Numbered from the stretch's first letter, positions 52,792-62,008 are shown. The stretch: DNA of 64,000 bases from Cacconaster sp033811195 (GCA_033811195.1 JAPXOZ010000007.1:31770-95769), one strand, 5' to 3'. Numbers and translations: made by a program. Notes: generated from the sequence alone by a model not told the origin.

Positions 52792-53232
52792 GTGAAAAAA
52801 CTCATAAAAAATCTATTTTTTGCCCTTCTCACGATAACCTACATTATAGGATTCGTGGGCTTTGGAGTGCACGAATGTCGTACCGAGGGAACAATTGATT
52901 TGCTCCTAATGATGGGCGATGTTTCTTGCGAGTCTATTCACGATCATACCCACGATCATCAAGATTGTTCAAACAGTCATTGTGACTCCCATCCTTTTCA
53001 TTATACAGGTTGCAGCGGAGAATGTTGCAGCACTGATGTGTATATAGTTACTTCCGAGCAGGATCGTCTGCAGGATGAAGATACAAGATTGTTTGCACAA
53101 ATAATTGCTATTCCCCAGCTTTGTGATGATTTGACGGTTCTTTATTCCGATGAAGCCGCTTTCTCTTCAAGATATCTTACTCCGCCAAAGGTCGGACTTC
53201 TACTATCAGCCCTTTCTGTCTGGAGGTTGTGA
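52792..53232 (+). CDS. HYC_CC_PP-like small Cys/His-rich exported protein
   Basis: 146 residues from a GTG. An N-terminal hydrophobic segment (NLFFALLTITYIIGFVGFGV) is a signal or anchor. Then come many His and Cys: IHDHTHDHQDC, HCDSHPFHYTGC and ECC (H70-Y71, C74, C78-C79), and later LTPPK. The H-Y-C, C-C, P-P pattern defines a family usually encoded just ahead of a TonB receptor in Bacteroidota, as here. The histidine- and cysteine-rich loop suggests metal binding in the periplasm; the role is inferred. Confidence 0.78.
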   Translation: MKKLIKNLFFALLTITYIIGFVGFGVHECRTEGTIDLLLMMGDVSCESIHDHTHDHQDCSNSHCDSHPFHYTGCSGECCSTDVYIVTSEQDRLQDEDTRLFAQIIAIPQLCDDLTVLYSDEAAFSSRYLTPPKVGLLLSALSVWRL

Positions 53233-53313
53233 TTTGCAACTCTCAGGTGTTGTCGTGTGGTCATATTTGTGACCTCGCGCTTCCCCTCTATTTATGCAAT
53301 TAAAAATCACAAC
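53226..53313 (+). promoter_or_regulatory. Inverted repeats in the leader of the metal TonB receptor
   Basis: GTTGTGATTT (53226-53235) is matched perfectly by AAATCACAAC (53304-53313), 68 bases apart. Inside lies a short operator-like pair GGTCA (53259-53263) and TGACC (53270-53274). The outer pair could close a structured leader; the inner could be a repressor site. Neither resembles a known riboswitch. Confidence 0.4.
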
Positions 53314-53352
53314 TAATTCCAATCCAAAATAGAATAAAAAAGAGAACACATA

Positions 53353-55644
53353 ATGAGAAAAGCATTATTATCAGCAATTTTCATCCTTTTTTTCACAACA
53401 ATACCGGCGCAGGATTTCAAGGGTTCTGTTAATTATAGGAGAAGTGACGGTAAAATAGAGCCGCTTCCCTTTGCTCAGATCTATCTCATAGAAAACGCAA
53501 AACTTATAGAAACCGATGAGAACGGTCAATTTACCATTTACCTTGAGAAAAGGACCACAATGGTAGCCACTTATGTGGGTTATACAAAAGATACATTGAT
53601 TGTAGATCCTGGCATACCTTCTGGAGAATTCTACCTGATGGGAGAAAATGAGGTGGATGAAGCTGTAGTGACCTCCAGACAGCTGACTAACACTCTTTCA
53701 CGCATCAAACCGGTAAGAACTGAGGTAATCACTGCCGCAGGTCTCTGTAAAATGGCCTGTTGCAACCTTGCCGAGAGTTTCGAAAACTCTGCCAGTGTCA
53801 CTGTGGGCTACTCGGATGCCATTACCGGAGCACGTCAGATCAAACTACTCGGTCTTGCGGGTACTTATACTCAGTTGCTGGATGAGAACAGACCGGTAAT
53901 GAGAGGACTTGCATCCCCCTTCGGACTCACCTATGTTCCCGGCCAGTGGCTAGAGAGCATCCAGATTGCCAAAGGTCCCTCTTCGGTAATCAACGGGCTT
54001 GAGGCCATCACAGGACAGATCAATATGGAACACCGTAAACCCACAGATGAGGTTCCTTTCTTTCTGCAGCTATTTGGCAGCAGCCACGCTATGGCTGAGG
54101 CTAATATCGCCTCATCTCTCCAGCTCAACGAGAAGTGGAGTACAGTGATCCTTGCCCATGCTTCTTCAGTGCTCAAGAGCATTGACCACAATGATGACGG
54201 CTTTAGGGACGAACCTAAGGCTACCCAATTTAATCTCTCCAACAGATGGCTCTACTACGATCCAAGCGGTTTTCAGATGCGTTTTGGTATAAGAGCGTTG
54301 GCTGATGATCGACTTGGAGGACAAATGGGATTCGAGAGAGATCATGACCCTCTAACAAGTGATTTTTGGGGTTCGCGCATTAAGAACAAAGGCATCAACG
54401 GCTATCTGAAATTAGGTATTCCTCTCAACGAAGAGAATAGCCATAATATTGCAATTGTTGCTGATTATAATTACCACAAGCTTGGTTCCAGTTATGGATT
54501 GAAGAGATACGATGGTACTCAGAAGTCTATATTCTTCAACCTCATCTATCAAAATCAACTCAACGAACATCATCGTGTCTCATTCGGACTTTCGGGGCAG
54601 GATGATGACTTCCGGGAAGATGTGGAAGATCACAGGACATATATATTTACTCCCGTTCCTTCACCGGAACCCATCATTTATAAAATCCCTTTCAGCCGTA
54701 GAGAGAGATCGGTAGGCCTTTACGGTGAATACAATTATACTCTGGATGATAAGGTGACATTTGTGGGCAGCCTTAGAGGCGACTACAATAACATCCACGG
54801 TTTCCTTTTCGCCCCCAGGATAACACTAAAATATTCCTTTACAGATGATATTATCTTCAGACTTCTCGGTGGAAGAGGATTCAGGACCGCTAATATATTT
54901 GCGGACAACATCGGAATCTTTTCCACCGGCAGGATCATCAATGTGGAGGAGATACGTAGCGATCAACGTAATCTGCTCGAGGATGCCTGGACATATGGCG
55001 GCAATATCACATTCTACCTCCCTTTTGGGTATGAAAATAATACCTATCTCAGTTTTGACTATTTCAGAAACGATTTTCTCAAGCAGGTAATTGTAGATCA
55101 GGAGTTCGATATAATGCAGGCCCTTGTTTACAATCTTGACGGTAAGTCCTATACCAATACCTATCAGGTGGATTTCTCAGTGGATCCGATTGAGAGATTC
55201 AACATCGTCACCACATTCAGATACACTGACGCAAAGGTGACTCTGAGAGGACAGGGTCTTGTTGAAAGACCTCTTACAAGCCGTTTCAAGGCAGTTTTCA
55301 ATGCTCAGTACGCTACCGCGATGAATAAATGGACCTTCGACTTTACCGCGCAGCTCAACGGCAGGACAAAACTTCCAAATTTCATGGCCGGTCAGGATAA
55401 GGTAATAGAGAAAGAGGGAGAATATTTCTCACCTATATATCCGATGTTCTTCGCTCAAATTACTCGCAAATTCAGAGGCATTGATCTATACGTTGGTGGT
55501 GAAAATCTCGGCAATTACCGCCAGCGCAATGCAATTCTCAATGCCGACAAGCCATTTTCGGAGGACTTCAATGCCAGTGCAATCTGGGGTCCACTCTCGG
55601 GTATAAAGATTTATGCAGGTCTTCGCCTCACAATATGGAAATAA
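53353..55644 (+). CDS. TonB-dependent receptor, probably for a metal or metal complex
   Basis: 763 residues. Signal peptide ending near TIPAQ, carboxypeptidase-regulatory-like domain (about 22-98), plug domain (about 115-225) with KPVRTEVITAAGLCKMACCN, QIKLLGLAGTYTQLLDENRP and GPSSVINGLEAITGQIN, then a 22-strand barrel ending GLRLTIWK. The three cysteines C132, C136 and C137 in the plug are unusual and suggest a thiol-type metal site. Genes on either side encode a Cys/His-rich protein and an HMA metal-binding protein, so copper or a similar soft metal is the likely ligand (inference). No TonB box was clearly identified. Confidence 0.85.
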   Translation: MRKALLSAIFILFFTTIPAQDFKGSVNYRRSDGKIEPLPFAQIYLIENAKLIETDENGQFTIYLEKRTTMVATYVGYTKDTLIVDPGIPSGEFYLMGENEVDEAVVTSRQLTNTLSRIKPVRTEVITAAGLCKMACCNLAESFENSASVTVGYSDAITGARQIKLLGLAGTYTQLLDENRPVMRGLASPFGLTYVPGQWLESIQIAKGPSSVINGLEAITGQINMEHRKPTDEVPFFLQLFGSSHAMAEANIASSLQLNEKWSTVILAHASSVLKSIDHNDDGFRDEPKATQFNLSNRWLYYDPSGFQMRFGIRALADDRLGGQMGFERDHDPLTSDFWGSRIKNKGINGYLKLGIPLNEENSHNIAIVADYNYHKLGSSYGLKRYDGTQKSIFFNLIYQNQLNEHHRVSFGLSGQDDDFREDVEDHRTYIFTPVPSPEPIIYKIPFSRRERSVGLYGEYNYTLDDKVTFVGSLRGDYNNIHGFLFAPRITLKYSFTDDIIFRLLGGRGFRTANIFADNIGIFSTGRIINVEEIRSDQRNLLEDAWTYGGNITFYLPFGYENNTYLSFDYFRNDFLKQVIVDQEFDIMQALVYNLDGKSYTNTYQVDFSVDPIERFNIVTTFRYTDAKVTLRGQGLVERPLTSRFKAVFNAQYATAMNKWTFDFTAQLNGRTKLPNFMAGQDKVIEKEGEYFSPIYPMFFAQITRKFRGIDLYVGGENLGNYRQRNAILNADKPFSEDFNASAIWGPLSGIKIYAGLRLTIWK

Positions 55645-55689
55645 GTTTTAATTTCGCACTTTAATATTTCAACAAATAAATTAATTTCT

Positions 55690-56016
55690 ATGAAACAATT
55701 TGTAAAAATCCTCCTCGCAATTGCAATTGTGGCGCTCTTTTCACTTAATTCCGATGCCCAGAACAGTAAGAAGAAACAGGCCAATATTGCTGAAGTGACC
55801 TTCGTAAGCAGCATCGACTGTGCAGGTTGCGTTAAAAAAGTCGAGGGCAACATCCCCTATGAAAAAGGTGTAAAGGATCTAAAAGTCAATCTTGATGACC
55901 AGACCATCTACATCAAGTATGACGCTACCAAGACCGACAAGGAGAAACTTGCTGCAGCCATTGTTAAGCTAGGCTACACGGCCGAAGAAAAGGTGGTTGA
56001 AGAAGCGAAAAAATAA
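55690..56016 (+). CDS. Exported heavy-metal-associated (HMA) domain protein
   Basis: 108 residues. A signal peptide (ILLAIAIVALFSLNSDAQ) is followed by a single HMA ferredoxin-like fold: VTFVSSIDCAGCVKKVEGNI with C44-AG-C47 as the metal site, then the GVKDLKVNLDDQTIYIKYD beta-hairpin, and LGYTAEEK. Such domains bind Cu(I), Hg(II) or similar ions. Exported to the periplasm and placed 45 bases after the TonB receptor, it probably accepts metal entering through it. Confidence 0.88.
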   Translation: MKQFVKILLAIAIVALFSLNSDAQNSKKKQANIAEVTFVSSIDCAGCVKKVEGNIPYEKGVKDLKVNLDDQTIYIKYDATKTDKEKLAAAIVKLGYTAEEKVVEEAKK

Positions 56017-56025
56017 TTTTCAGCC

Positions 56026-57177
56026 ATGAAGATTTCATTAATTAAGGGAGTTGTCCTTATGACATTGTTATCATTTTTTGCATCATGCAATAATATGAAA
56101 AAAGAGGATTTTAAGGTATGGGCATGGCTTTCCGGAAGTACTACAATGAGCGATGAGCAGTTGGATCATTATTTCAGTGAAGCTTCACGTGCGGGCATAG
56201 ATGCGATTCTTCTCGAGTGCCACGGTGGCAAGCCGGAGGTAATTGGAGATAGTGCCTCTTTCCGCGATGATGCTGCTATTCTCATTCTGGAGAATGCTAT
56301 GGTATATGCGAAGAAATATAATATTGAGCTTCATGCCTGGATGTGGACCACAAACAGAGTGGAGCTAAGTCTCAGAAAAGCGCACCCTGAGTGGTATCAG
56401 GTAAATGCGCAGGGAGAGTCCTGTGCTGATATCAAGGTTTATAACAGGGAACACTACAGATTTCTATGTCCCACTCGTCCCGAAGTTACGGAGTATCTAA
56501 AGGAGAGGGTAAGAGAGATTGCACAGGTTGAGGGCCTGGCCGGTATACATATGGATTTTATCAGGTATCCCGATGCAATCCTTCCGTATGGGTTGCACGA
56601 GTCGAGGGGAGTGGTGCAGGATAAGGTCTATCCTCAGTGGGATTTCTGTTACTGTGATGAGTGTAGGGCAGCTTTTAAGGCGCAAACCGGCATTGACCCG
56701 CTGGATATCGAGGATCCTACCTCCGATGAGGCCTGGATGCAGTTCCGTTACGACCGTATGTCGGAGATGGCATCGGAGATCGCTGCAGAGATAAAGGCTT
56801 GTGGCAAAGTAGCTTCGGCGGCCGTATTTGCTTCTCCTTCCGAGTCCAAGAAGTTGGTGCGTCAGGATTGGGCCAATTTCCGTAATCTGGATTATATCTT
56901 CCCTATGATCTATCATAAGTTTTATAATGTGGAGGATAAGTGGGTTGAAACCGCTACCAGAGAGGGAGTTAAAGCGCTTCGTGCCGCAGACAACGATGCG
57001 GTACTCTGTTCCGGCCTATTTGTTGGTCATGTTCCGGCCAATAGGATAGAGGAGTTTATCGGCTACACCGAAAAAGGCGGTTCTGATGGAATCTGTTTTT
57101 TCTCGATGGAGAGTATGGTTAAACGTACTTTGTTTGTGGATTCTTTAAGGTCTGCGGTTAACAAAATCAGATTGTAA
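56026..57177 (+). CDS. GHL10-like family putative glycoside hydrolase, lipoprotein
   Basis: 383 residues. Lipoprotein signal MTLLSFFASC (C21). The rest is a TIM barrel like the GHL10/DUF187-type hydrolases: AGIDAILLECHGGKP, IELHAWMWTTNRVELSLRKA, HPEWYQVNAQGES, GIHMDFIRYPDA (conserved acidic and Arg-Tyr-Pro motif) and FCYCDECRAAF. The CYCDEC pair may bind a metal. Substrate unknown; relatives are thought to act on polysaccharides. It comes 9 bases after the HMA gene yet is unrelated in theme, and precedes a GH9-CE4 gene. Confidence 0.78.
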   Translation: MKISLIKGVVLMTLLSFFASCNNMKKEDFKVWAWLSGSTTMSDEQLDHYFSEASRAGIDAILLECHGGKPEVIGDSASFRDDAAILILENAMVYAKKYNIELHAWMWTTNRVELSLRKAHPEWYQVNAQGESCADIKVYNREHYRFLCPTRPEVTEYLKERVREIAQVEGLAGIHMDFIRYPDAILPYGLHESRGVVQDKVYPQWDFCYCDECRAAFKAQTGIDPLDIEDPTSDEAWMQFRYDRMSEMASEIAAEIKACGKVASAAVFASPSESKKLVRQDWANFRNLDYIFPMIYHKFYNVEDKWVETATREGVKALRAADNDAVLCSGLFVGHVPANRIEEFIGYTEKGGSDGICFFSMESMVKRTLFVDSLRSAVNKIRL

Positions 57178-57186
57178 GATTAAAGA

Positions 57187-57240
57187 AAAAAGCAGTATAT
57201 TTGTTGGTTATAAAATATACACTGACAGATACTGCTTTTT
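57187..57240 (+). terminator. 12-base inverted repeat with T-tail, carrying an internal promoter
   Basis: AAAAAGCAGTAT (57187-57198) pairs perfectly with ATACTGCTTTTT (57229-57240) across a 30-base loop, ending in five T directly before the ATG at 57241. It resembles a terminator for the preceding gene. The -7 box TATATTTG (57196-57203) starts inside the left arm, so transcripts from it lack that arm and would not fold it. Confidence 0.6.
57196..57203 (+). promoter_or_regulatory. TATATTTG -7 box for the GH9-CE4 gene
   Basis: Lies 37 bases before the ATG at 57241, within the terminator-like repeat. Confidence 0.5.
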
Positions 57241-59745
57241 ATGAAAAAACTCTATTTATCAGCGATTGTATTGCTTCTGGCGTCTACTGCCGGAGCACAA
57301 TCTTGGGTGCGTATCAACCAGGTCGGCTATCTTCCCGATGACATAAAGGTTGCCGTACTCATTTCCACGGATGAGGCTTCATCCGAATTTGATGTTCGTG
57401 ATGCTATTACGGATGAAATTGTTTTCAAGAGCAGCGGCCTTAAGGCTAATGCCTCTAAATGGGCTTTAAAAAGTGCCTTCAGACTTGATTTTTCACCGAT
57501 CACCTCTGAGGGCTCATATTATATTACTACTAATGGAACCAAATCGCCTGTTTTCCGCATCGGTGTCGATGTTTACGACGGCATCGCCGATTATTTGCTG
57601 ATCTATATGCGCCAGCAGCGTTGCGGAGACAATCCCTACAACGATACTCTCTGTCACCAGCATGATGGTTATATCATATATCATCCCACAAAGAGCGGCC
57701 AGAAAATAGATGTTACAGGTGGTTGGCATGATGCTACCGACTACCTTCAATATATGACCACCTCTTCCACTACTATATATCAGATGGCTTTCGCATACAA
57801 ATATGCAAAGGATAAGAGCGTTTTTAAGGATCTCTATGATGCTCGTGGACGCAAAGGTCCAAACGGCATTCCCGATATACTTGATGAGGTGAAATGGGGT
57901 CTGGACTGGCTTGACAAAATGAACCCTGCTCCTAGGGAGATGTACTATCAGATTGCAGATGACCGAGACCACGCAGGTTTTCGTCTACCTCACCGTGATC
58001 AGGTGGACTACGGATATGGCCCTGGTATGGGCAGACCTGTCTACTTCGTGACCGGAGAGCCTCAGATTGCTCATAAAAAGGTTAACAGGACTACAGGAGT
58101 TTCCTCCGCTGCGGGCAAGTTTGCTTCCACATTCAGCCTCGGTGCCGATGTGATAAAGGAGTACTATCCCGAATTTGCGGCCAAAATTGAAGCAAAGGTA
58201 AAGGATGCATACGATTTTGCTCTTGAATTTCCCGGCAATACACAGACAGCTTGTGTGGTTTCTCCCTATTTCTATGAAGAGGATACCTGGGTGGATGATA
58301 TTGAATTGGCGGCAGCCACCATTTATTCTATAAATGGAGAGGAGTACTGGAAAAAACAGGCAGCCTATTGGGGCGAACTGGAGCCGGTTTCACCCTGGAT
58401 GGAACGCGGACGTGGTCCCGGCAAGGAATATCACCACTATCAGTGGTATCCCTTCATCAACCTGGGCCACTACCTTCTTGCCTCAAGCGATGACAAAGAG
58501 GTTAGCAGCGAATTTGCCGAATATATGAGACAGGGACTACAGTACCTCCGCGACAGGGCGGGCGATGAGCCATTTATGCACGGAGTGCCTTACCTATGGT
58601 GCTCCAACAACCTAACCTCCGCCGCAGTCACCCAAGCGCGTCTCTATGAAGAGGCGACAGGTGACACTCAGTTTAGGGAGATGGAGACAGCGCTCAGAGA
58701 TTGGCTCCTTGGTTGCAACCCGTGGGGAACAACTATGATTTGCGGTTATCCCGAGGCACCGGTTGAGGGCTACGATTTCCCCTCTGACCCCCATTCATCC
58801 TATTTGCTGGTTAATGGCGACAATACTTACGGGGGATTGATTGATGGTCCTATCTACAATATTCTCTTCGAGGAAAGGGCCGGATTCTCACTAACTAAAC
58901 CTGACGAGTTTGCTGTTTTTAATAAAGGAATTGCGGTATATCATGATGATATTGGAGACTATGCCTCCAATGAGCCCACTATGGATGGTACCGCAGGTCT
59001 CTCATATTACTTTGCATCGCTCGAAGGTCGCGGCAATGCTCTCAAAAGCGCTCCTGCAACACTTAAAGACCAGTATGGAGCAGTAGTAAGGGTTAATCCT
59101 CAGAGCAAAGAGATCTATTTGGTATTCACGGCAGACACTGAGTTCAACGGTGCTGAATCCATACTTAATACTCTCAAAAAGAACAAAATCAAAGCCGGCT
59201 TCTTCCTTACCGGAAATTGCCTCCGTAAATCCGAACACAAGGAAATCATTGAGCGCATTATTGCAGAGGGACATTATGTGGGCGGCCATTCCGATAACCA
59301 TGTACTGATGGCAGATTGGGGTGCCGAGAGACCCACTCTGATGACTACTGATAGCATCGTTACTGACATTCGTCGCAATTTTGATGCACTTGCATCTTTC
59401 GGTATCGAGCCTAAGGATGCATTGTGGTATATTCCTGCATACGAGCACTACAATAGAGAAAATGTAGCCCTGCTTAATGCCTATGGAGTCAAAACCTTCA
59501 ATTACACCCCTGGTACCTGCACACCCGCCGACTACACCACTCCAGACATGAAGAACTATAAATCCTCTCAGCAGCTGATTGATGGTCTCTATGCATTTGA
59601 AAAGGAGAATGGACTGGGTGGTGCCATCGTTCTGATTCATCCCGGTATCAGTAAAGAGCGTCTTGATCCTCTTTACGAGCGTCTCGGCGAGATTATAAAA
59701 ACCTTGAAAAAGAAAGGATATACATTCGGAACATTTAACAACTAA
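57241..59745 (+). CDS. GH9 glycoside hydrolase fused to a CE4 polysaccharide deacetylase-like domain, secreted
   Basis: 834 residues. Signal peptide to about residue 20; Ig-like cellulase N-terminal domain (about 22-105, SWVRINQVGYLPDDIKVAVL); GH9 (alpha/alpha)6 barrel (about 110-600) with GGWHDATDY (catalytic D164, D167) and DDIGDYASNEPTMDG (acid E578). Residues about 620-834 are a NodB/CE4 fold: AGFFLTGNC, GHSDNH (H683, H687) and IVLIHPG. CE4 motif 1 is FTADTEF (629-635) where TFDDG is expected, so one metal ligand may be lost. The pairing suggests an amino-sugar polymer such as chitosan or a related glycan (inference); beta-glucan is the alternative. Confidence 0.87.
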   Translation: MKKLYLSAIVLLLASTAGAQSWVRINQVGYLPDDIKVAVLISTDEASSEFDVRDAITDEIVFKSSGLKANASKWALKSAFRLDFSPITSEGSYYITTNGTKSPVFRIGVDVYDGIADYLLIYMRQQRCGDNPYNDTLCHQHDGYIIYHPTKSGQKIDVTGGWHDATDYLQYMTTSSTTIYQMAFAYKYAKDKSVFKDLYDARGRKGPNGIPDILDEVKWGLDWLDKMNPAPREMYYQIADDRDHAGFRLPHRDQVDYGYGPGMGRPVYFVTGEPQIAHKKVNRTTGVSSAAGKFASTFSLGADVIKEYYPEFAAKIEAKVKDAYDFALEFPGNTQTACVVSPYFYEEDTWVDDIELAAATIYSINGEEYWKKQAAYWGELEPVSPWMERGRGPGKEYHHYQWYPFINLGHYLLASSDDKEVSSEFAEYMRQGLQYLRDRAGDEPFMHGVPYLWCSNNLTSAAVTQARLYEEATGDTQFREMETALRDWLLGCNPWGTTMICGYPEAPVEGYDFPSDPHSSYLLVNGDNTYGGLIDGPIYNILFEERAGFSLTKPDEFAVFNKGIAVYHDDIGDYASNEPTMDGTAGLSYYFASLEGRGNALKSAPATLKDQYGAVVRVNPQSKEIYLVFTADTEFNGAESILNTLKKNKIKAGFFLTGNCLRKSEHKEIIERIIAEGHYVGGHSDNHVLMADWGAERPTLMTTDSIVTDIRRNFDALASFGIEPKDALWYIPAYEHYNRENVALLNAYGVKTFNYTPGTCTPADYTTPDMKNYKSSQQLIDGLYAFEKENGLGGAIVLIHPGISKERLDPLYERLGEIIKTLKKKGYTFGTFNN

Positions 59746-59753
59746 AAATATAT

Positions 59754-60608
59754 ATGTACAAAATCGTCAAAAAGGAGTTTTTGACTCCGATAATCTGTCT
59801 GATGGATGTTGAGGCTCCAAGACTGGCTGCAGCAGCGCAGCCCGGACAATTTCTCATCGTCAGAGCCCGTGAGCAAGGCGAAAGAATTCCTCTCACCATT
59901 TGTGACTATGATAGGAAGAAAGGTACCGTTACCATCGTCACTCAGATTGTGGGTGCTTCAAGCCGTCTGATTTGTCATCTTGAAGAGGGTGACTGTTTCA
60001 CAGATCTTGTGGGCCCTCTGGGTATACCCTCAGAGTTTGTAGAGTGGAAAGATGAGGAATTTTCCGGCAAAAAGTTCCTCTTCGTAGCGGGTGGACTTGG
60101 TACTGCTCCGGTTTATCCCCAGGTCAAATATCTACATTCCAAAGGAGCCTACGTCGATGTGATAATGGGTGCCAGAAGCCACGATTTACTTATTTTTGAA
60201 AAAGAGATGGGAGAGGTGTGTGACAATTTGTACATCTGTACCGACGATGGCTCAAAAGGCGCAAAAGGATTTGTGACCGATATGATCGATAGAGTTATGG
60301 CTGAGGGCAACACTTATGATCATGCTGTGGCCATAGGTCCTATGGTAATGATGAAATTCACCACTCTGACCATGAAGAAATATAATGTGCCATTGACTGT
60401 AAGTCTCAACACTATTATGGTGGATGGTACCGGAATGTGCGGTGCCTGCCGTGTGAGTGTCGGAGGTAAAACACGTTTCGCCTGTGTAGAAGGCCCCGAA
60501 TTTGATGCATATCAGGTGGACTTTGACGAGGCGATGCGACGTCAGTCAATGTACAGGGAGTTTGAGATCGAGGCCGATCATAAATGTAAACTAGGGTTGC
60601 ACGAATAA
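59754..60608 (+). CDS. NfnA/SudB-like FAD/NAD-binding subunit of ferredoxin-NADP oxidoreductase
   Basis: 284 residues of the dihydroorotate dehydrogenase electron-transfer-subunit family. FAD-domain RIPLTICDYD near residue 45, NAD-domain FVAGGLGTAPVYPQVKYLHS, and the C-terminal [2Fe-2S] cysteines in GMCGACRVSVGGKTRFAC. Next to the NfnB/GltA-like gene (11-base gap) it forms the two-subunit complex that moves electrons between NADH, NADPH and ferredoxin in anaerobes; electron bifurcation is inferred by family. Confidence 0.88.
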   Translation: MYKIVKKEFLTPIICLMDVEAPRLAAAAQPGQFLIVRAREQGERIPLTICDYDRKKGTVTIVTQIVGASSRLICHLEEGDCFTDLVGPLGIPSEFVEWKDEEFSGKKFLFVAGGLGTAPVYPQVKYLHSKGAYVDVIMGARSHDLLIFEKEMGEVCDNLYICTDDGSKGAKGFVTDMIDRVMAEGNTYDHAVAIGPMVMMKFTTLTMKKYNVPLTVSLNTIMVDGTGMCGACRVSVGGKTRFACVEGPEFDAYQVDFDEAMRRQSMYREFEIEADHKCKLGLHE

Positions 60609-60619
60609 TAGAAGAGAGT

Positions 60620-62002
60620 ATGAAAGCGAAAATGACAAGAGTACCCGTAAGGGAACAAGACCCCAAGGTGAGGGCTACCAACTTTGATGAGGTTTGTTAT
60701 GGCTACAATGCTGAGGAAGCTCAGGCAGAGGCATCCCGCTGCATTAACTGTAAAAATCCCAAATGTGTCACCCAGTGCCCCGTATCGATCAAGATTCCAC
60801 AATTTATCGAGCAGGTCAAACTCGGCAATTTTGCCGAAGCGGCTCATATAATAGCCGAGGACAACTCCCTTCCTGCAGTTTGCGGACGCGTATGTCCTCA
60901 GGAGATCCAGTGCGAAGGCGAATGTATCCTTGGCATTAGGGGCGATGCAGTTGCCATTGGCAAACTTGAGCGCTTTGTGGCAGACTGGAGCCGTAAAAAT
61001 GGTGTTCTATGTGCTGAAAAAGCCCCTTCAAATGGCATTAAGGTGGCGATTGTAGGCAGCGGCCCTGCAGGTCTGGCTTGTGCGAGCGATCTTGCAAAAC
61101 TTGGTTATGAAGTGACTATATTCGAGGTTCTGCACAAGGCTGGCGGTGTGCTTCAGTATGGAATTCCTGAATTCAGGCTACCTAAAAAGGAGGTTGTAGA
61201 GGCTGAAATCGATAATGTTTGCGCCCTTGGTGTAAAAATTGAGACCAATGTGGTTGTAGGGCGTACAATTACAATAGATGAACTTTTCGACAAAGAGAAT
61301 TTTAAGGCTGTTTTCATCGGTTCCGGTGCAGGTCTCCCAAAATTTATGGGTATTCCGGGGGAGAATTTAAACGGAGTGTTTTCTGCAAATGAATTCCTCA
61401 CCCGTAGCAATCTTATGGGTGCCTATTCCGGAGAGTCAGATACACCCATATACACAGGTGCCAAAGTGGCGGTTGTAGGCGGTGGTAATGTGGCAATGGA
61501 TGCTGCACGCACCGCACTCAGACTTGGCGCAGAGACCACCATTGTCTATCGCCGTACGGAAAAGGAACTCCCCGCACGTGTAGAGGAGGTGCATCACGCC
61601 AAAGAGGAGGGCATCGACTTCCGAATGCTCACAAATCCGGTAGAGATTCTTGGCAATGATAAGGGTTGGGTTACCGGCCTAAAATGTATAAAAATGGAGC
61701 TTGGGGAGCCCGATGAAAGTGGTAGAAGACGTCCCGTGTCAATCGAAGGGTCGGAATTCGATATCGAAGCTGATGTTGTTATTATGGCACTTGGCACATC
61801 CCCTAATCCCCTGATAGCAAAAACTACCGCAGGTCTTGATACCGACCGATACGGCTGTATAATAGCTGATGATCTAGGAGCAACGGCGCGTCCCGGCGTA
61901 TTTGCAGGAGGCGATGCTGTAACAGGTGCAGCAACTGTAATCCTGGCTATGGGTGCAGGCCGTAAGGCTGCTGCCGCAATAGATGAATATTTGAAAAAAT
62001 AA
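60620..62002 (+). CDS. gltA: NfnB/GltA-like NADPH-dependent flavoprotein subunit
   Basis: 460 residues, often annotated glutamate synthase small-subunit-like. N-terminal Fer4-type region with RCINCKNPKCVTQCPVSIKI and VCGRVCPQEIQCEGECILG (two [4Fe-4S] clusters), then FAD site VAIVGSGPAGLACASDLAKL and NADPH site VAVVGGGNVAMDAARTAL. No large GltB subunit is nearby, so a stand-alone NfnAB-type role with the preceding gene fits better than glutamate synthesis. hisS follows after 6 bases. Confidence 0.88.
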   Translation: MKAKMTRVPVREQDPKVRATNFDEVCYGYNAEEAQAEASRCINCKNPKCVTQCPVSIKIPQFIEQVKLGNFAEAAHIIAEDNSLPAVCGRVCPQEIQCEGECILGIRGDAVAIGKLERFVADWSRKNGVLCAEKAPSNGIKVAIVGSGPAGLACASDLAKLGYEVTIFEVLHKAGGVLQYGIPEFRLPKKEVVEAEIDNVCALGVKIETNVVVGRTITIDELFDKENFKAVFIGSGAGLPKFMGIPGENLNGVFSANEFLTRSNLMGAYSGESDTPIYTGAKVAVVGGGNVAMDAARTALRLGAETTIVYRRTEKELPARVEEVHHAKEEGIDFRMLTNPVEILGNDKGWVTGLKCIKMELGEPDESGRRRPVSIEGSEFDIEADVVIMALGTSPNPLIAKTTAGLDTDRYGCIIADDLGATARPGVFAGGDAVTGAATVILAMGAGRKAAAAIDEYLKK

Positions 62003-62008
62003 CCCGAT

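Noticed and set aside
60620..62002. Glutamate synthase small subunit
   Set aside because: No large subunit is adjacent and the preceding gene is the NfnA/SudB-type partner, so an NfnB-like role is favoured.
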